From the NCBI GenBank assembly GCA_012064385.1, contig QRDG01001346.1, forward strand, positions 595,415 through 659,414: a stretch of DNA of 64,000 bases. Reading direction: 5' to 3'. This document shows, one piece after another, positions 53,476 to 64,000 of this stretch. Under the pieces are notes generated by a model that saw only the letters and a program-made list of their open reading frames with translations, made no database searches and was not told where the DNA came from. A program made the translations under genes and the position numbers. This stretch comes from Puccinellia tenuiflora. Lineage: Eukaryota; Streptophyta; Magnoliopsida; Poales; Poaceae. Numbering within the stretch: the first letter of the stretch is position 1; every line of letters begins with the position of its first letter.

Positions 53476-56400
53476 TGTAGCGTCCCGACCCCAAAACTAT
53501 ACAGTGGAACGTTGTGTAACCGGTCATGCTACACAATTGAGGGTTACTGGGTTTACCAATCCCAGGCCAAAACTCATTGGCAGGTGTGCTCGGAATGGAT
53601 CATCGGCACACAACACCTCAATCATGCCATAAGCTCAGACATCGCTTCCATGTATAGTAAAGAGACCGAGACTTGTGGAACAAACTGGCACATTACATGA
53701 CTCTACGACACAAATCATATAGCAACTCATATAATGAGAAGAATACAAATATTACACATCAAAAGGATCACAGATCCTACCATTCATCAAGCGGAAGCGG
53801 GTAGTATTGTCTAACAACAAGAAGCAAATATATGGCCTAAGAGGCCTACAATAAACATCACACAAGTCAGCTTATTCCACGGTCCCAAGCTGCCACCTGG
53901 GAACCCCAGACTAGTAGTCGACGTCAACGAAGAACCCACCTAGCTGCTCGGTGTCGTCCTCCTCTGAAATACAAATATAGAGGCAGCAAAGAGAGACTGA
54001 GTACGATGTACTCGCAAGTTTAGTAGGGCGATATAGGCCCAATGACTGACGGAGGCTCTAAAGCTATTTGTGTACTTGTTTTGCATAAAGCCAATTTTCA
54101 TTTAAAAGAGATAAAAAGACACAAGGCGTCGTCTACTCAGAATACTTTTCATAAAGGGGATAAGAGAGTAACTTTGTCATCAATGGTTCTCATCGAACCC
54201 TTTTTGTCACCAACCACACTCATCTCCACCAAGGCACCCCCTCGAATCACCCTCGAGGAAGTGAACCTTTGTCACACGTTGATTATGCAACCTTTAGCTG
54301 CCATATCAATTAGGTTAATATTCTCTATGATCTTATATCCGATCCCAAGTCGTCCATAACCGTGGACACGGCTTTTCGAAAAGATTTAACCCTGCAGGGG
54401 TGTACTATTTTACCCATTGGTACCGTCCGGCTCACCTAGTTGGCCCTCTTCCGGGGAAGGCCGGCGAGCGGGCGCGGTTAGACCTTTACAATGCATGAGG
54501 CTTACTCAAGGACCATCAGTGGCGGAAGGACAGGTTCAGCGCTCCCAGCGCCCTGCCCCACCGTCACATCCTAAACACCACCATCCTCATCAATTCTTTT
54601 TCCGCTCACACACACGGCAAATGGAAAACTCGAACTAGAGGACCCTTGACAAGCCCCTAACAAATTATTTGGTCAGTAAGGCGCCCATACACCCACCAAT
54701 GGCAGCACGCTCGTCTTGGTTCAAGAGGTAAAGAACTCGCACCTAGGGGCTAGAGTGAGGCAAAACACCATCCCCGATGGCAACTCACCCAAGCCGTCTT
54801 AGCATTTTAATTAAGCATCACATTTATCCACCATGCCCGAATCATTCCATCATCATCAACAATTACGGAATTAATAACGGACATAAAGCATGGCTAAGCA
54901 TAGCTAAGCATATGGATACAACCATTTTATCTTTATCTCGGCCAACACTTCAACCATAGGTTTCATAGGTAGGGATACATGTGATTGGCTCGGGGAAGAA
55001 CATGCATTCATAGGATGTTCTAATATTTACCAAAAGAGACATCTGAACCGCATGCAATATTATGGTGGATAAAATAATTTGATAAAATCATAGGATGCTA
55101 GATGCCAAGAAGATTAGGTTATCTCTTGCCTTGCTGCCCGGGAGCGTAGTACTGCTCGTCGGGGTAAGTGGAGAGACTCTCGACTCCGGAATCTATCGAT
55201 ACCCAAAAGAAAATACGAAGAACACATAAATCACACGAACACAAGATGCAATGCGCAAACACATGATGACATGTCCAATTGATGCAAAGATAATATCATT
55301 TAATTTGTTTAACAAATTAAATGGAGTTCCAAATAGTTAGTGCAATTATTTGGACACCACTCCATATTTATCTTAGTGACCACATTCTTCATAAATTATC
55401 AAATTATTAAAGAAGTGTCTCAAAATGCATGAACATGACATGGATGGATAGGGTTTGTTCTTCTGATCATTTTGGTACCTCATTTGTAATTTTCGGAGCA
55501 CCGATGAATAATTGACAAATTAAATAAATAATTGAGTTTAAATCATTTAATCAAATTATGAATAACATCAAATAAGAATTTGCGATCATGAGGTGAGAAG
55601 TGCATGGTTTGATAGCATTTGACAAGTTGATCACTTTGATATTTAATTCATAATTTTTGGATCAATATTTAATAAGTTATGAATTTCTCAAATTCGGTAA
55701 TAATTAACCCATTTTAGGAATTCTTAAAAACACCGCAAAATATGGTTTCAAAAATAACATTTAAATTGTTCCAATAGGTAGGATTTGTCTTCCTGAGCAA
55801 AATGGTATTTTATTTGTTAAATTTGGACCAACATTTGAAAAGTTATCAAATTTTGAATTTAAACATATTCTGCTTTTACTGTTGCAGGCCGGCCCACAGG
55901 TCGGCCCAGGCCGGGGTGCAGGCCGGGACAGTGGCAGAGCAGGCCGGCCTCAGAGCCGGCCCAAACCGGTGCCAGGCTGGGCCCAAGCCAGAGGCTGCCG
56001 GCCTCGAGGCCGGCCCAGGCCGGGCATTAGGCCGGGCATCCAACGGAAACAGCCGGCCTGCTGGCCGGCTCAAGCCGACACCCAGGTCGGGCACGCTGGC
56101 ATGCGGGACGGCGACGACCGGCGGTGTCTGCGGCAACGACGAGAGCGAGCGGGGGAGAGAGGACGTGGGAGGGCTGAAAACGATGGGGAACTCACCCTGA
56201 GCCCTAATGGTGCGGATGGCGACGGCAGAGAGGGGCCGACAGCGACGAGCGGGAGCTCGACCGAGCTCGGCCGGTACGGAGGTGTTGAGGACGCCGGCGT
56301 CTGTCCGGCCTGTCCCGGAGCGATTCAAGGTACCAGGAGGGAGAGGAGGAGGCAGCAAAGTTGATGGCCGTCTTCGATCTACAAGGGGCGGCTCCTCTCG

Positions 56401-57292
56401 GCGGCGATGCGGCGGCTAGCGGCGGCGGTCGGCGTCGGGCATGCGAACGCGCTATGCGCCTAAAACGATCCAGGAGACAAGGGGAGAAAGGAGGGAGGCA
56501 GGTGAGGGAGCAGTGGCGTCCTCGACGTGGTCCTGGACCACCAGAGAGAAGAGGCAGCGCGGTAAGGCGACGTCCAGCACGGCGGCATGGCACCAGGAGG
56601 CCATGGCGCCACGGTGGAAGGGGAAAGAGAACTTTCCCAGAAAACCCCTTGGTTCCAATTTTTCTAAAATGCAAAAAGGTCCAGAGATAACTTTGGCAAT
56701 TTAGTTGAGGCCTTTATACAATTTTATAAATTCTGTAAAAATTTGTAGAGCCTCCCCATGACCTTTAGAAGCACCACAAAAAGTTTGGCTTCAAAATAAA
56801 AAGTTTTGCCCCATATTTGTTCATAGGGTTTAGTTAAGCCATTTTTGATAAATTCCAAAATGTATTTAATTGGAGCATTTTAACAATTCCAAAAATCATG
56901 AAAATTTTCATGGAGACTCTCACAACCATATTGAAACTCCCCATGCTTTTAGTTTGAATTTTTGGAAGGTCTAACTTGGTTCCAAAAATAGGAATTGCAT
57001 TCAGCCAATTTCAACTCTCATGTCATTTCTTATTTATCAAATTTTGAAAAGTGAGAATTTGTTATACAAACAAGGTGGGAACTTCCTAAACAATTTGGAA
57101 GTTCATTTAGTTGGTTTCCAAGCTGGGCATTGCATTTGGTTGGAGGTTTTGGGGAAGGTTGGCTCCCCATTTCAATTTGTTTCCAAATGTAAGTTTTGAA
57201 GGCCAAAATGCATATGGATGCTATGATGCAAACAAGGAAACAAAAGTGGAAAAATTCTTCGTATTTTTCGTTACCAAGTTAGGGCTGTTACA
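53476..57292 (-). mobile_element. 3.8 kb TG...CA element with 5-bp TSD, probable long solo LTR (same family as 12774-16499)
   Basis: Begins TGTAGCGTCCCG and ends GGGCTGTTACA, flanked by ATAAA at 53471-53475 and 57293-57297. Minus-strand orientation is set by its match to 12774-16499: both have TGTAA...TTACA-like ends, a GC-rich third (here 55890-56660, with many GGCCGGCC words) and the block TTTTCGAAAAG with flanking sequence (54345-54398 here). No RT or gag. Several GC-rich frames are open but unsupported. Confidence 0.75.
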
Positions 57293-58729
57293 ATAAAGCT
57301 TGACCGAAATCAAGTAAAGTAAGATAAAGCAAAAAGGTATCAAGACTCCCACAATAAATATCAATTGGAACAAATATCTATGGAGGATATATTAAATTCC
57401 AATTAATACCAATTGAAGGTACCAACACAAGATAAAGAAACAAATGCCAATTGAAAGGATCAAAAATTGATAGATAGGTTAGTGTTCTAAATAAAAAGGA
57501 ATGCTCCCCCAATATTCATACATTATCTTTTATATTTGCATTTGAATACAAAATGCATGCACAAGGGATCATTACTCTCCATATTTTATTTACAACACTA
57601 AACACTACCAATTGAAAAATAGGATCCATTCAAAAGGCAAGGAAGGCAATAGATAAGGCAAATCAACGCATGAGCCAATGTGAAGATGATCTACAAAATC
57701 CACCACAATTACTAGAATCACTTGTCATGGACAAGGAGTATATGGAGATATTTCTCGGTGGTATATAGGAATGATGTTCAAGACCAACTTCACAACAAAT
57801 AAGCATATGGCAAGAGATAAGAATTAAAACGTAAGAAATGAGAAATATGGCGTTTTATTTCGAAAAAGGTTTGTTGGTAGTTTCAACTATTCGAACCAAC
57901 CGGCCAAGCCATGGTTAGAATAAAAAGAAACAAATGGTTTCTCACATAATATATGGAAATAGATATTAGAGAAAAACCACACCAAGCAAACTCACACAAA
58001 CAAGAACCAAAGGGTAACCACAAAGGAAAATTGGAACTTGTTTGAGCACACATGCCACATAGGAAAGAGATAATTTGCAATATCAAATCTAAGTGGCAAG
58101 CCTCAAATGTTCACATTTTTATGGGATTGTAATATGCACATAGCTTATTACTCCCCCATAATGTGATAATTCATTTATTTTTAAACAAGAGGCAAATAAA
58201 ACCAACTAGAGAAATTAATGGACATTGTAGAATTTGAATTTCTCATGAATATGACATACCACATAGTAGCTAGATAATATTGAAATATCAATACTAGGTG
58301 GTGTGCCTCATGTATACACATTTTTAGGTTCGTGAGGTGCACAAAGCACATCACTCCCCCAAAATGGGATAGTCCATTAATCTCTCAAAAAGAGCCAATT
58401 GAAATCAACACAAGATCCAAAAAGCTCAACACAAAGTTACACATACATGATACACAACTATCTTACATAACCTTGAGTAACAAGACAAGTAGGAAGGTAG
58501 CATATCACATACAAGCACATGCTAGGAACAAAACTAACACATGCAAGGGAGCAAGCAACTTTCAATGAATATGTGAATTAAATACAAGTTACCGCAAGGA
58601 GGAAGCATTGGATATGAGATAGATATGTGATAATCCAATTGACTTGGCTTGATGAATTAAAACCATGAAGATCCCTTAATTCTTCAAAAGTAGCCAAGTC
58701 ACCAATGTCCTCCACGAACACCTATTGAT
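57293..58729 (-). other. Noncoding region of Copia element downstream of gag
   Basis: AT-rich, no pol. Polypurine-like CTCCCCCA words occur at about 57504, 58151 and 58354. Two segments (58100-58165 and 58305-58380) resemble each other, each with CACATTTTTA before the C-run, suggesting a degenerate tandem repeat. Confidence 0.7.
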
Positions 58730-60978
58730 CAAGTTGAAGCTTGTTGGTCCCCAACCAAGTTGGGTCCTAAGAGGCCAGTCACAATAGGCTTGGGAACCCA
58801 AATGGTGATTTTCATGCCACCACTTTGAGCTCCCACATACTTTGCAAACACATTGCCAACTCTATCCTTCCTACGAGAATATACATCATCAATTATGATA
58901 GGAGAGGAAGAGGTACCGTTAGTGCATGAAGAAGCAAAATGACCTTTGCCATGGCAAAGGTAGCAACACCGACTCTTCTTCTTTTAATAGGCTCCTCAAC
59001 TTGAGGAGCATTGGCTTGAGTCTTCTTAGGAGGTGGCCGTTGTTCAACCCGTGGTTGAGCACGAGATTGAACAAGAGGCCGCTTCCCTAGTTGCTTCTCA
59101 CTAAGAGGCTTCTTCTTCATTGGGCAATCCCGAACATGGTGCCCTTCAATCTTGCACTTGAAGTGGATTCTTGATTTGAACTTGGTTCTTTTTCTTCTCA
59201 ACCTCGGACTTGTTCTTGTTATTGGAGTTGAATCCAAGTCCACTCTTGTCATTAGGTGATTGTTGCTCACTCAACATGTTGTCAAGTGCATACTTCCCTT
59301 CATGACGCTTCTCCAAGTCATTCTTCAAAGAAGTGACTTGGGCCTTGAGGTCTTTTATTTCCTCTACATGGTTAGTGGCAACAAATGCACTAGAGGAAGT
59401 AGAAGCTTCATTGATATGACAAAAAGGAAAATCAAGCAATTCATCACATGATGTACCAATATTTTTAGTGGATGAATTACTAGGACTAACACATGGCAAT
59501 ATAGCATTTTTAGTTAAGGACGTGCTATTATCCACATGAGGCTCAATAGATGTTACCTTTGTAGTGATGGCCTCATGAGCTAACTTAAGACAAGCATAGG
59601 ATGCTAGAAGTTCATCATTAGAGCTAGATAGCTTTTCATGATTTGCTTCCAACTTCTCATACTTGCTAGTTAGCAACTCAAGTTGAGCCCTTAGCTCAAC
59701 ATTCTCCTTCATAATAGATGCTTCACAAGAAGTGGAGTTAGTAGCACAAGGATCATTGACATTAGGAATAGAATAAGACAACTTGTCAAGCTCATTATTT
59801 AATCTAGCATTTTCCATTTTAAACACTTTATATTTTGCATGAGCATGATCACGTTCTTTAATGATTTTAGCAATTATTTCATTACGAGACTCCTCGATAG
59901 ATTCTAGTTTCTCCTCTAGAGAAGCACGAGTCTCATGCTCTTCCTCAAGAGCATCTTCTAACAATGCCTTTTCCATAGCATCATCTCTTTCGATCTTAGC
60001 CTTTTCTTCAAGGCTTGCTTCCAAGGCCTCAATAGTCTCCTCGCGCTCAATTAGCGCCTCCATGATTTCAAAGAGAATAGCTTGAGCATTTTTATTGTTA
60101 GGGAGGGCTTTAAGAATCATTAGACCTTTATTTTGTAGGAGAACATTAACCTTTTCCACATCATCTTCTTCATCATTATTATCATTATTATTATTATCAT
60201 TGCTAGAAGAAGATTTAGCCATAAGGCAATGAGAGGTGGATGAAGATAAGCAATAAGATTTTGAACTACTTAAGTTCACATCTTGTTCCACAATTAGTTG
60301 GGTTTCCTCTACATTAATATTCATGCAAGAGTTAGAGGGAACACAATCATTTTTATCATTGGAACAAGCTAAAGCAAGCATATCATAGAGAGAATTATCC
60401 AAGGAAGTTTTAGATGATATGCAAAGACTATCAACACTAGCATGTAAATCATTTATAGTTTTATGTGTGTTGAAGTCCAAAGATGAATCATTGCAACTAG
60501 ATAGAGATGAAAAATCATCAATAATGAGCTCACTATCCAAAATGCAAAACCCATCACTACTCACCATCACATTAGTTTGTGGCTTACCACATTTTGGTGA
60601 AGTAGATGAAGACGAGAGCTCGTCACGGCAGGAGGTGGAGGGAGAACAATCATACTCAATAGAGTTGGACACTCCATATTTTTCTTAAAGCTTGGTCCAT
60701 AATTCATGAGTATCCCGAAGAGGCATGATTGACTCGAAAACTACAACACTCACATATTTGCAAAACTCATTAGAAGCTAGAGCATCTAGATATAAGTTTT
60801 TCTCATCCTCTAAAGTCATACTTTCGTAATCCTTTGGAGTAGAAAAACCTATATCTAAGATACGCTCAATAATGGGGTCCAAGACCCGTAAGTGATTAAG
60901 CATATGAGTTTTCCAAACATTAAACTTTGTGCCATTAAATCTAAACAAGGAATTGCGCACTAAATCCCTAGACGACAT
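58730..60978 (-). pseudogene. Copia gag protein, degenerate
   Basis: Starts MSSRDLVRNSLFRFNGTKFN at 60978, the typical N-terminal core of plant Copia gag (WKTHMLNHLRVLDP, HELWTKL). A TAA at 60687-60685 replaces a codon before EKYG. The frame then continues with a Ser-rich part, an Asp/Asn-rich run (about 60200-60160) and a long coiled coil (EEKAKIERDDAMEKALLEDA...). A frameshift near 59160 leads into the first zinc-knuckle segment (KCKIEGHHVRDC, its first Cys apparently lost). Another leads to a second knuckle CCYLCHGKGHFASSC near 58955-58910 and the C-terminus ending at 58732-58730. In family members these parts form one protein. Confidence 0.85.
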
Positions 60979-61017
60979 CTTTACTCTCTAGGCGGTAAAG
61001 CCAAACAAGAGAGACGA

Positions 61018-61030
61018 GGCTCTGATACCA
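61018..61030 (-). other. Primer-binding site for initiator tRNA-Met
   Basis: Minus strand TGGTATCAGAGCC, the classical plant Copia PBS complementary to the 3' end of initiator tRNA-Met, 2 nt from the LTR. Confidence 0.95.
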
Positions 61031-61032
61031 AT

Positions 61033-63554
61033 TGAAAGAACAAACTATGTCCCGGATATTGCCTATAGGGGGGGTGAAAAGGCGATTAAAACTTTTTCTA
61101 TTTAAAGGCTTGATAATTGCGGAATAAAACTATGTGTTTAAATTAACAAGCCAACAACCTAATTACTAGGCTCACCTATGTGCACCAACAATTTATGCTA
61201 AGCAAAGCAAGCAACAAGGTGATAGCTAGATATAAAACTTCAAGCACGAAGGCTATCACAATGTAAATTGCATAAGTAAAAGCTCGGGTATAGAGATAAC
61301 CGAGGCACGCGGAGACGAGGATGTATTCCCGAGTTCCTCCTTGTTAAGGGAGTATGTCTCGTTGGAGGGGTGTGAGCTCGCCACAAGAGGCCTACTCAAG
61401 ATGCCACAAAGGCCTCACCCTATTCTCCGATGAACCGCACCCAAGTGTTTGGTTCACCTTCCACTATCGGAATCCTTCAAGGCGGATTCCGGAGCCCTTT
61501 TACAACTTCTCTTGGGGCACACACCCACAACTCAATTAGGGGCTCCCAAATTCGTGCCGAAGCTTCACAACTCGAAGACTTCGCGGCACCTCTAACCGTC
61601 TAGGGTACACAATGCACCCAAGAGGCAACAAGCCCTTGGGAACACAATGCACCCAAGAGTAACAAGCTCTTCAACCTTCACTTTCCACGAATCTTCGTGG
61701 GGAGAGCAACCCGATGCAACAAATGCAAAAGGAAAGAACACACAAAGTGGTCAAATCCTTCACTCTCAATTTCACCCAAGCAACAAATGCTTTGGGGGGA
61801 ATAAGAGAGGAAGAACAAGGGGGAGAACCATAAAAGAACTCCAAGAACTAGATCCACTAGGTTCCCCTCACTTAGAGGAGATTTTGATTGGTGGAATGGT
61901 AGATCTAGATCTCCTCTCTTGAATCCCTAAGTTTGGGCAAGAATCATTGGAGGGATTTGGAGAGGGCAAGGTTTTCCGAGGTCAACAATGGAGGGAGAGA
62001 GAGTGAAATTCGTGCAGCCAAAAACCTTAGGGCAAAAGGGGAAGAAGGGGGCCTTTTATAGGTCCCCTGAAAAGCTAGCCGTTGGAGGCCACTCAGACCG
62101 GAGACTCCGGCCTAAGTGCACCGGAGACTCCGGCCGGGGTCGGAGATTCTGGCCTGCCTCCGGACAGCTTCCGATCTGGCACCAGAGGCTCACCACACTT
62201 GGGTAAAACGCAGGAAAACACCTTGAGACCGGAGATTCCGGGTCCTCTGGCCGGAGACTCCGGCCGGGCCGGAGACTCCGGACCATCTCCGGTGAACCTC
62301 CGGACTGGCAACAGGAACGCACCACAAGAGAGCCACTTACCAGCGAAAAACGAAGGACCGGAGATTCCGGGTCATTTGGGCCGGAGACTCCGGTGGGGCC
62401 GGAGACTCCGCCCCATCTTCGGGTACCTCCGGACCGAGTCTAGAGACACACCACACAAAAATGTTCGGCAGCGAAAACAAGAGAGGCCGGAGACTCCGGT
62501 CATTTGGGCCGGAGACTCCGGTGGGACCGGAGACTCCGGGACATCTCCGGGGTAGATCCAACAGAAAAATCAGAACCTCATAACTTTTGAAAATGAACTC
62601 CGTTTTCGATAATCTTGGACTCGTTGGAATCATCACAATGAGCACAACAAGATTATGTAGAGAAACATCATAGTCCAACAATATATTGTAAAACCAAATG
62701 GGGAAAGTTTAAAAGCTCTTTTTCGCAAACCGAAAAACCGTTTCTTTTGCAATTGAAGTCCGAATGAAGCAAAGCCAATTTTGTTGGAATGAGAATGACA
62801 AAAGCAACCTTTGAAAAAGGCAAACTAGCAAAGGAGATTTTGCAAAGGGTTGGAAAGGTGAAACCTTCCAAAAGGATGAACCGGCAAAATCTCCAATACC
62901 GAAGATGCAAAAAGAAGACGCATATGCAAACCGTTTTTGGTGATCTTAGCCTTGTCATAATACGCACAACAAGCACCAAGGCCACACCACGATAAGAGTC
63001 AAATAAGAACCAATGAAGATGATTTCAAGGATGCAAAGGGTTGAGCTCTCCACGAACGATACGATCAAGTTACTCGGTCGAGAGCCCCTCTTGATAGTAC
63101 GGTTATCTATCCTATAACCCGGTCTCTCAGTAAACAACATGAGACCGGTAAAATAGAAACCCTATCAAGATCATACCTTTGCCTTGCGCATTAATCCACT
63201 TGAGGTCGATGGAGACGATCTTCATCTCCTCAAGACGAACCATCTTCTTGATTGCGCTTCGCTTGGTGAAGATTCACATGACGCTCCCCCATACACCAAG
63301 ATGGGGAAAGCACATTTCGGCACATCTTCACTTGGACTTGAGTGTTGATCAACACGCACTTAGCCTTGATCAACACATACTTTTCTTCCCTTAACCTCGA
63401 CTCCAACACATGGAGAACAAGCAAGACCTTGACTCCAACAAATGGAGACAAGCAAGCTAATGGACACCTACAAATATAGCTCAATGCAAATATTAGTCCA
63501 TAGAGATTGTCATTAATTACCAAAACCATGCATGGGAGCAACCATGCACTTTCA
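61033..63554 (-). repeat. 5' LTR of Copia element
   Basis: 2522 bp, TGAAAG...CTTTCA, matching 49004-51505. Confidence 0.95.
62095..62550. repeat. Cluster of CCGGAGACTCCGG palindromes in 5' LTR
   Basis: Same array as 50076-50510, with one additional unit near 62119-62132; more of its copies are the exact 13-mer, suggesting the other LTR has lost CpG-containing positions. Confidence 0.9.
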
Positions 63555-63559
63555 AAAAG

Positions 63560-64000
63560 GCTAAAAGCTCATACCATAATAAAAGTGATAAAACACTATC
63601 ATGTGGGTTTAGAACGGAACAGATGTACATAAAATAGTTTTGATTTTTTTTGCTGGTAATACGTGTCTCTTTGATAAAATATACATCAAGTTATAAGTTA
63701 CGTAAACATAGGCCTTACAAAACTGAAAAGATAGAATAAACCTATAGAACAAACCAACGCCTATTGACACATTGATTTCAACAGCAGTGATATATAATAC
63801 ATACGCTACATCCGAATAAATATGTAAATATTTACAATACAACAATAGTCCACGTCCAAAAGAATGGTAGTAAAAGAGGTAACAATTGAGGTTATAAAAA
63901 AACAATGAAACATAATTAGACGATGATCAAATCAAGCAACACCATTGTTGCCAAAATCATCATTATCACCATGGGCCATAACATCAACATCATCAACCGA
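63560..64000. other. AT-rich intergenic sequence to window end
   Basis: Continuation of the host sequence at 48998 after the Copia element. No gene or repeat recognised. Confidence 0.5.

Larger units (their letters stand above)
49004..63554 (-). mobile_element. Ty1/Copia-type LTR retrotransposon, non-autonomous (gag only), with nested element
   Basis: LTRs at 61033-63554 (5' in element sense) and 49004-51505 (3'), with ends TGAAAG...CTTTCA and perfect TSD AAAAG at 48999-49003 and 63555-63559. The PBS TGGTATCAGAGCC (initiator tRNA-Met) lies 2 nt inside the 5' LTR. A degenerate gag occupies 60978-58730. From 58729 to 51506, minus the nested element at 53476-57292, there is about 3.4 kb of AT-rich noncoding DNA with no RT, RNase H or integrase on either strand. 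The polypurine tract abuts the 3' LTR. gag content and PBS match Copia families of Triticeae. Confidence 0.9.

Noticed and set aside
59146..60672. Separate host gene for a Ser-rich coiled-coil protein
   Set aside because: Same frame as the upstream gag core apart from one stop codon, followed by gag zinc knuckles, between an LTR PBS and the element's spacer: it is the middle of Copia gag.

Overview
This is plant nuclear DNA, almost certainly from a grass and probably from the Pooideae (wheat, barley, oat or Brachypodium group). The evidence is multi-exon genes with GT-AG introns, GC-rich grass-type first exons, and nested LTR retrotransposons with Stowaway, PIF/Harbinger and hAT elements. No bacterial features, CRISPR arrays, tRNA or rRNA genes were seen.

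Four host genes can be assembled exon by exon. (1) 117-4836 (+): a class-3 aldehyde dehydrogenase, 10 exons, 480 aa. (2) 5205-9280 (-): an organellar (probably mitochondrial) ascorbate peroxidase, 11 exons, 313 aa, tail-to-tail with the ALDH gene. (3) 38344-41722 (+): a Golgi-type putative methyltransferase (DUF248/PMT family), 4 exons, 1040 aa, with a very long acidic stem. (4) 42210-46529 (-): a Has1/DDX18-type DEAD-box RNA helicase, 12 exons, 581 aa, tail-to-tail with the methyltransferase. The first two detoxify aldehydes and H2O2; they are neighbours, with no sign of co-regulation. From memory and unchecked, an ALDH3H gene beside APX genes resembles the short arms of rice chromosomes 11 and 12.

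Between the two gene pairs (about 9.3-37.6 kb) is a nest of transposons, resolved here from target-site duplications (TSDs). A solo LTR lies at 9679-10460 and a Stowaway MITE at 10809-10893. A Ty3/Gypsy element (Tat-like layout, minus strand) spans 11384-34808 with TSD CCCAT. Inside it sit a second, pol-deleted copy of the same family on the plus strand (20484-27663, LTRs identical by eye) and a 3.7 kb TG...CA element with a 5-bp TSD (12774-16499, probable long solo LTR). Next come a hAT-like MITE (35084-35367) and a decayed PIF/Harbinger transposon (35485-37611).

Both Gypsy copies carry, next to the 3' LTR and antisense to gag-pol, a spliced gene with its own TATA box (PF04195-type 'putative gypsy type transposon' domain). 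The inner copy is open over its three remaining exons; the outer copy is broken by an insertion, two stops and a 14-bp duplication.

The right end (49004-63554, TSD AAAAG) is a Copia-type element on the minus strand. It has 2.5 kb LTRs, an initiator-tRNA-Met primer-binding site and a degenerate gag, but no visible pol. Its 3' half holds another 3.8 kb solo-LTR-like element of the same family as 12774-16499, in opposite orientation.
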